Assembly (NCBI RefSeq): GCF_003014555.1
Contig: NZ_PYGE01000004.1
Span: 305,712-369,711 of the forward strand
Direction of reading: 5' to 3'
Length of the DNA: 64,000 nt
Source: Haloactinopolyspora alba
Lineage (GTDB): Bacteria > Actinomycetota > Actinomycetes > Jiangellales > Jiangellaceae
Shown: one piece after another, positions 62,727 through 64,000 of the stretch
Layout: each line of letters opens with the position of its first letter
Numbering within the stretch: position 1 is the stretch's first letter
Position numbers and translations under genes: made by a program
Notes under the pieces: model-generated
Seen by the model: only the letters and a program-made list of their open reading frames with translations
The model's database searches: none
What the model was told of the DNA's origin: nothing

Positions 62727-62901
62727 TCCGTGTCCGGAGCGACTCGGGTTCCAGGGTGTTCCGCGCTCCGGGGTGCCGTTAACGGCAACCATTGCCAGTT
62801 GTGTCACCCGTCTCGACATCAGTAGCCGGACGGCCCGGTTTGCCGTTCCGCCTCGCATGTTTACATCATGCGCGCCTCGCGGGCTGCCGTCGTGCCGCTG
62901 T

Positions 62902-63171
62902 TCAGCGCTCCTGGTCGTCGCGGCGATCCGTCGTGCCGCCCGCGCCGGCCTGTTCGTCTTCGGGGCGTTCCCGCGGAGGAGGCGCCGTCAGGTCGTCGGC
63001 ATCCGCTTCGCCCTCCGCGGTCTCGCGGCGCTTCTCGACCTCGGTCTCGCGTTCCTTCGCAGTACGCAGGCGCTGCCGGTCGAAGGGCCGCGCGAGCGGC
63101 AACCGCCACAGCGCGACGGCCAGGATGATCACCAGTACGACGATGACCACGGTCAGCGTTTCGGTGCTCAT
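62902..63171 (-). CDS. Single-span membrane protein with charged cytoplasmic tail
   Basis: 89 aa. N-terminal helix LTVVIVVLVIILAVALWRLP (about residues 6-25), then a long hydrophilic tail with clustered Arg/Glu/Asp (KERETEVEKRRETAEGEADA) and Gly-rich end. No family recognised. It may be a small membrane-anchored scaffold or an inner-membrane regulator. The ribosome site is poor. It follows the DUF6098 gene 48 bp downstream on the same strand. Confidence 0.6.
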   Translation of the reverse strand: MSTETLTVVIVVLVIILAVALWRLPLARPFDRQRLRTAKERETEVEKRRETAEGEADADDLTAPPPRERPEDEQAGAGGTTDRRDDQER

Positions 63172-63219
63172 GGTGAGCGCCCTTCGTCGTCTCGGCGACG
63201 CGGGTCTTCACCGGCCCGC

Positions 63220-63720
63220 TCAGGTGGCCGTTACCCGACGTGACGGTGGATAAACGCGGGCCTCGGCCGAGGGCCGGCCGAGGTCGTCCCCGTGCCCGTG
63301 CTCGCGCCCGGCCGAGGGGTACCGGGCCGTGAAGTGCTGTCGTGCCTGGTCGACGACGTCGTGATCGATCCACGCGACCGGTTCGATGTCGGTCACGAGC
63401 GGCTCGTGATGCGGCCCGTAGCCGACGAAGTGGCCGTACAGCAGCCATGGTCGCCGGTCGGGCTGGTCGGAGCTGGTGGCGTTCATGATCACGCGCCGCG
63501 CGATCCAGTCGATGGCCGGGCCCGGCCACCATGGTTCGGGATCGATCCTGGCGACCGGGACCCCCGGAAGGCGGATTCCGGTCACGTCGTCGATGCGTGG
63601 ATCCGCGCTGCTGCCGGGCGCGACCCCCTGGCGGAGGTACATCCCCGGGCGCCAGCGGACGAGTTCGTCGAGCGCGTCGAGGCTCGACACGACGGGAATG
63701 TCCCGGCCGGGTAGTGCCAT
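63220..63720 (-). CDS. DUF6098 family protein
   Basis: 166 aa from ATG 63720; TACATT (63732-63727) six bases upstream indicates a leaderless message. IPVVSSLDALDELVRWRPGM, YLRQGVAP, LPGVPVARIDPEPWWPG and RPWLLYGHFVGYGPHHEPLV are conserved in this actinobacterial family. No catalytic function known. The gene is separated by 147 bp from the divergent sigma-factor gene. Confidence 0.8.
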   Translation of the reverse strand: MALPGRDIPVVSSLDALDELVRWRPGMYLRQGVAPGSSADPRIDDVTGIRLPGVPVARIDPEPWWPGPAIDWIARRVIMNATSSDQPDRRPWLLYGHFVGYGPHHEPLVTDIEPVAWIDHDVVDQARQHFTARYPSAGREHGHGDDLGRPSAEARVYPPSRRVTAT

Positions 63721-63867
63721 GTTCGAAATGTACCCCGGATCGGCGGCTCCATGCGCAGGGAAGCCGCGGAAAGGTGCGACGGGCTTGATAACGGGGTCAT
63801 AACGTGTTGTGGTGGGTTCGTGGTCAAGAAATCGCCACATCGCTTCTGATCAGGAGAGGTGGCGACT

Positions 63868-64000
63868 ATGGATGTCCACACTCTTCCCGGTGCAGCCTCC
63901 CGTGCCGACGTGCGTCGCCGCGACCGTGAGTCGTTGACGAACGAGCTGTTCAAGAAGGCTGCGGGTGCGTCGGAGCAAGAGCGACGCCGGCTGGTCGACG
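63868..64000 (+). CDS. SigB/SigF-type RNA polymerase sigma factor (3' truncated by window edge)
   Basis: 44 codons visible. ESLTNELFKKAAGASEQERR, RRLVD resembles the N-terminal sigma-70 region 1.2 of actinobacterial SigB/SigF/SigG factors, which begins with such a helix before 'LVELHLPLVE'. AGGAGAGG lies a few bases upstream of the ATG at 63868. The family controls general stress and spore development. The rest lies outside the window, so the call rests on a short match. Confidence 0.55.
   Translation, partial: MDVHTLPGAASRADVRRRDRESLTNELFKKAAGASEQERRRLVD

Overview
The window is very GC-rich DNA from an actinomycete (Actinomycetota). The evidence is the codon bias (G or C at nearly every third position), frequent GTG starts, a SAM-IV-type riboswitch, a DtxR/IdeR-type iron box, many -10 boxes 5-8 nt before the start codon (leaderless mRNAs), the linkage topA / tmk-holB / PSP1 (RicT-like) / S33 lipoprotein hydrolase, and Tat- and lipoprotein-type exported enzymes. 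Jiangellaceae or a relative is only a guess from general resemblance. It is chromosomal: topA, tmk, holB and a tRNA-Thr are present.

Layout. 1-12 kb: the end of a GH2/LamG glycosidase, a VOC protein, an iron-boxed heme oxygenase, a LysE exporter, a MerR-thioredoxin operon, two toxin-antitoxin pairs (CopG-like/MazF and Phd/RelE), a methyltransferase with an orphan maltokinase-cap-like protein, a GlxA/AraC regulator divergent from an HD protein, an APH-like kinase with a DUF2470 protein, and a large methyltransferase. 12-19.8 kb: SAM-IV riboswitch with a class V aminotransferase, TetR, an M28 lipoprotein peptidase, a MerR/aldo-keto reductase operon with a textbook 19-bp-spacer promoter, YggS, and an ArsR/MFS operon. 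20-32.8 kb: core block with topA, serpin, DedA, tmk-holB-MBL hydrolase, GNAT and nucleotidyltransferase divergent pair, RicT-like/S33 hydrolase, and an L,D-transpeptidase.

33-42 kb is accessory. It holds tRNA-Thr(CGT) with integrase- and element-like scraps at its 3' side, a RimJ-type GNAT, a DHFR-like reductase, an ABC-ATPase fragment, then a five-gene operon combining a FecCD-type uptake system with a CydDC/IrtAB-like exporter-fold ABC pair. 42-51.4 kb: Tat-exported PhoD, then a divergent organosulfur locus (SsuABC-like ABC operon against sulfatase-DeoR regulator-histidine phosphatase) sharing an intergenic region with two copies of an operator-like sequence. 51.5-62 kb: a Rox-like FAD monooxygenase, a TrmH/SpoU methyltransferase, an oligopeptide-type ABC operon (SBP-D-F-C-B), and an NmrA-like reductase divergent from an AraC regulator. 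62-64 kb: small uncharacterised genes and the start of a SigB/SigF-type sigma factor.

Three kinds of long intergenic inverted repeat recur or stand out. One has arms containing TGATCATCGGCA (3.9 and 17.0 kb), one is built of alternating GTCACCTGATC / GATCAGGTGAC units (17.8-18.0 and 53.0 kb), and one is a perfect 23-bp-arm hairpin at 51.4 kb. No CRISPR array, complete prophage or complete insertion sequence was seen.
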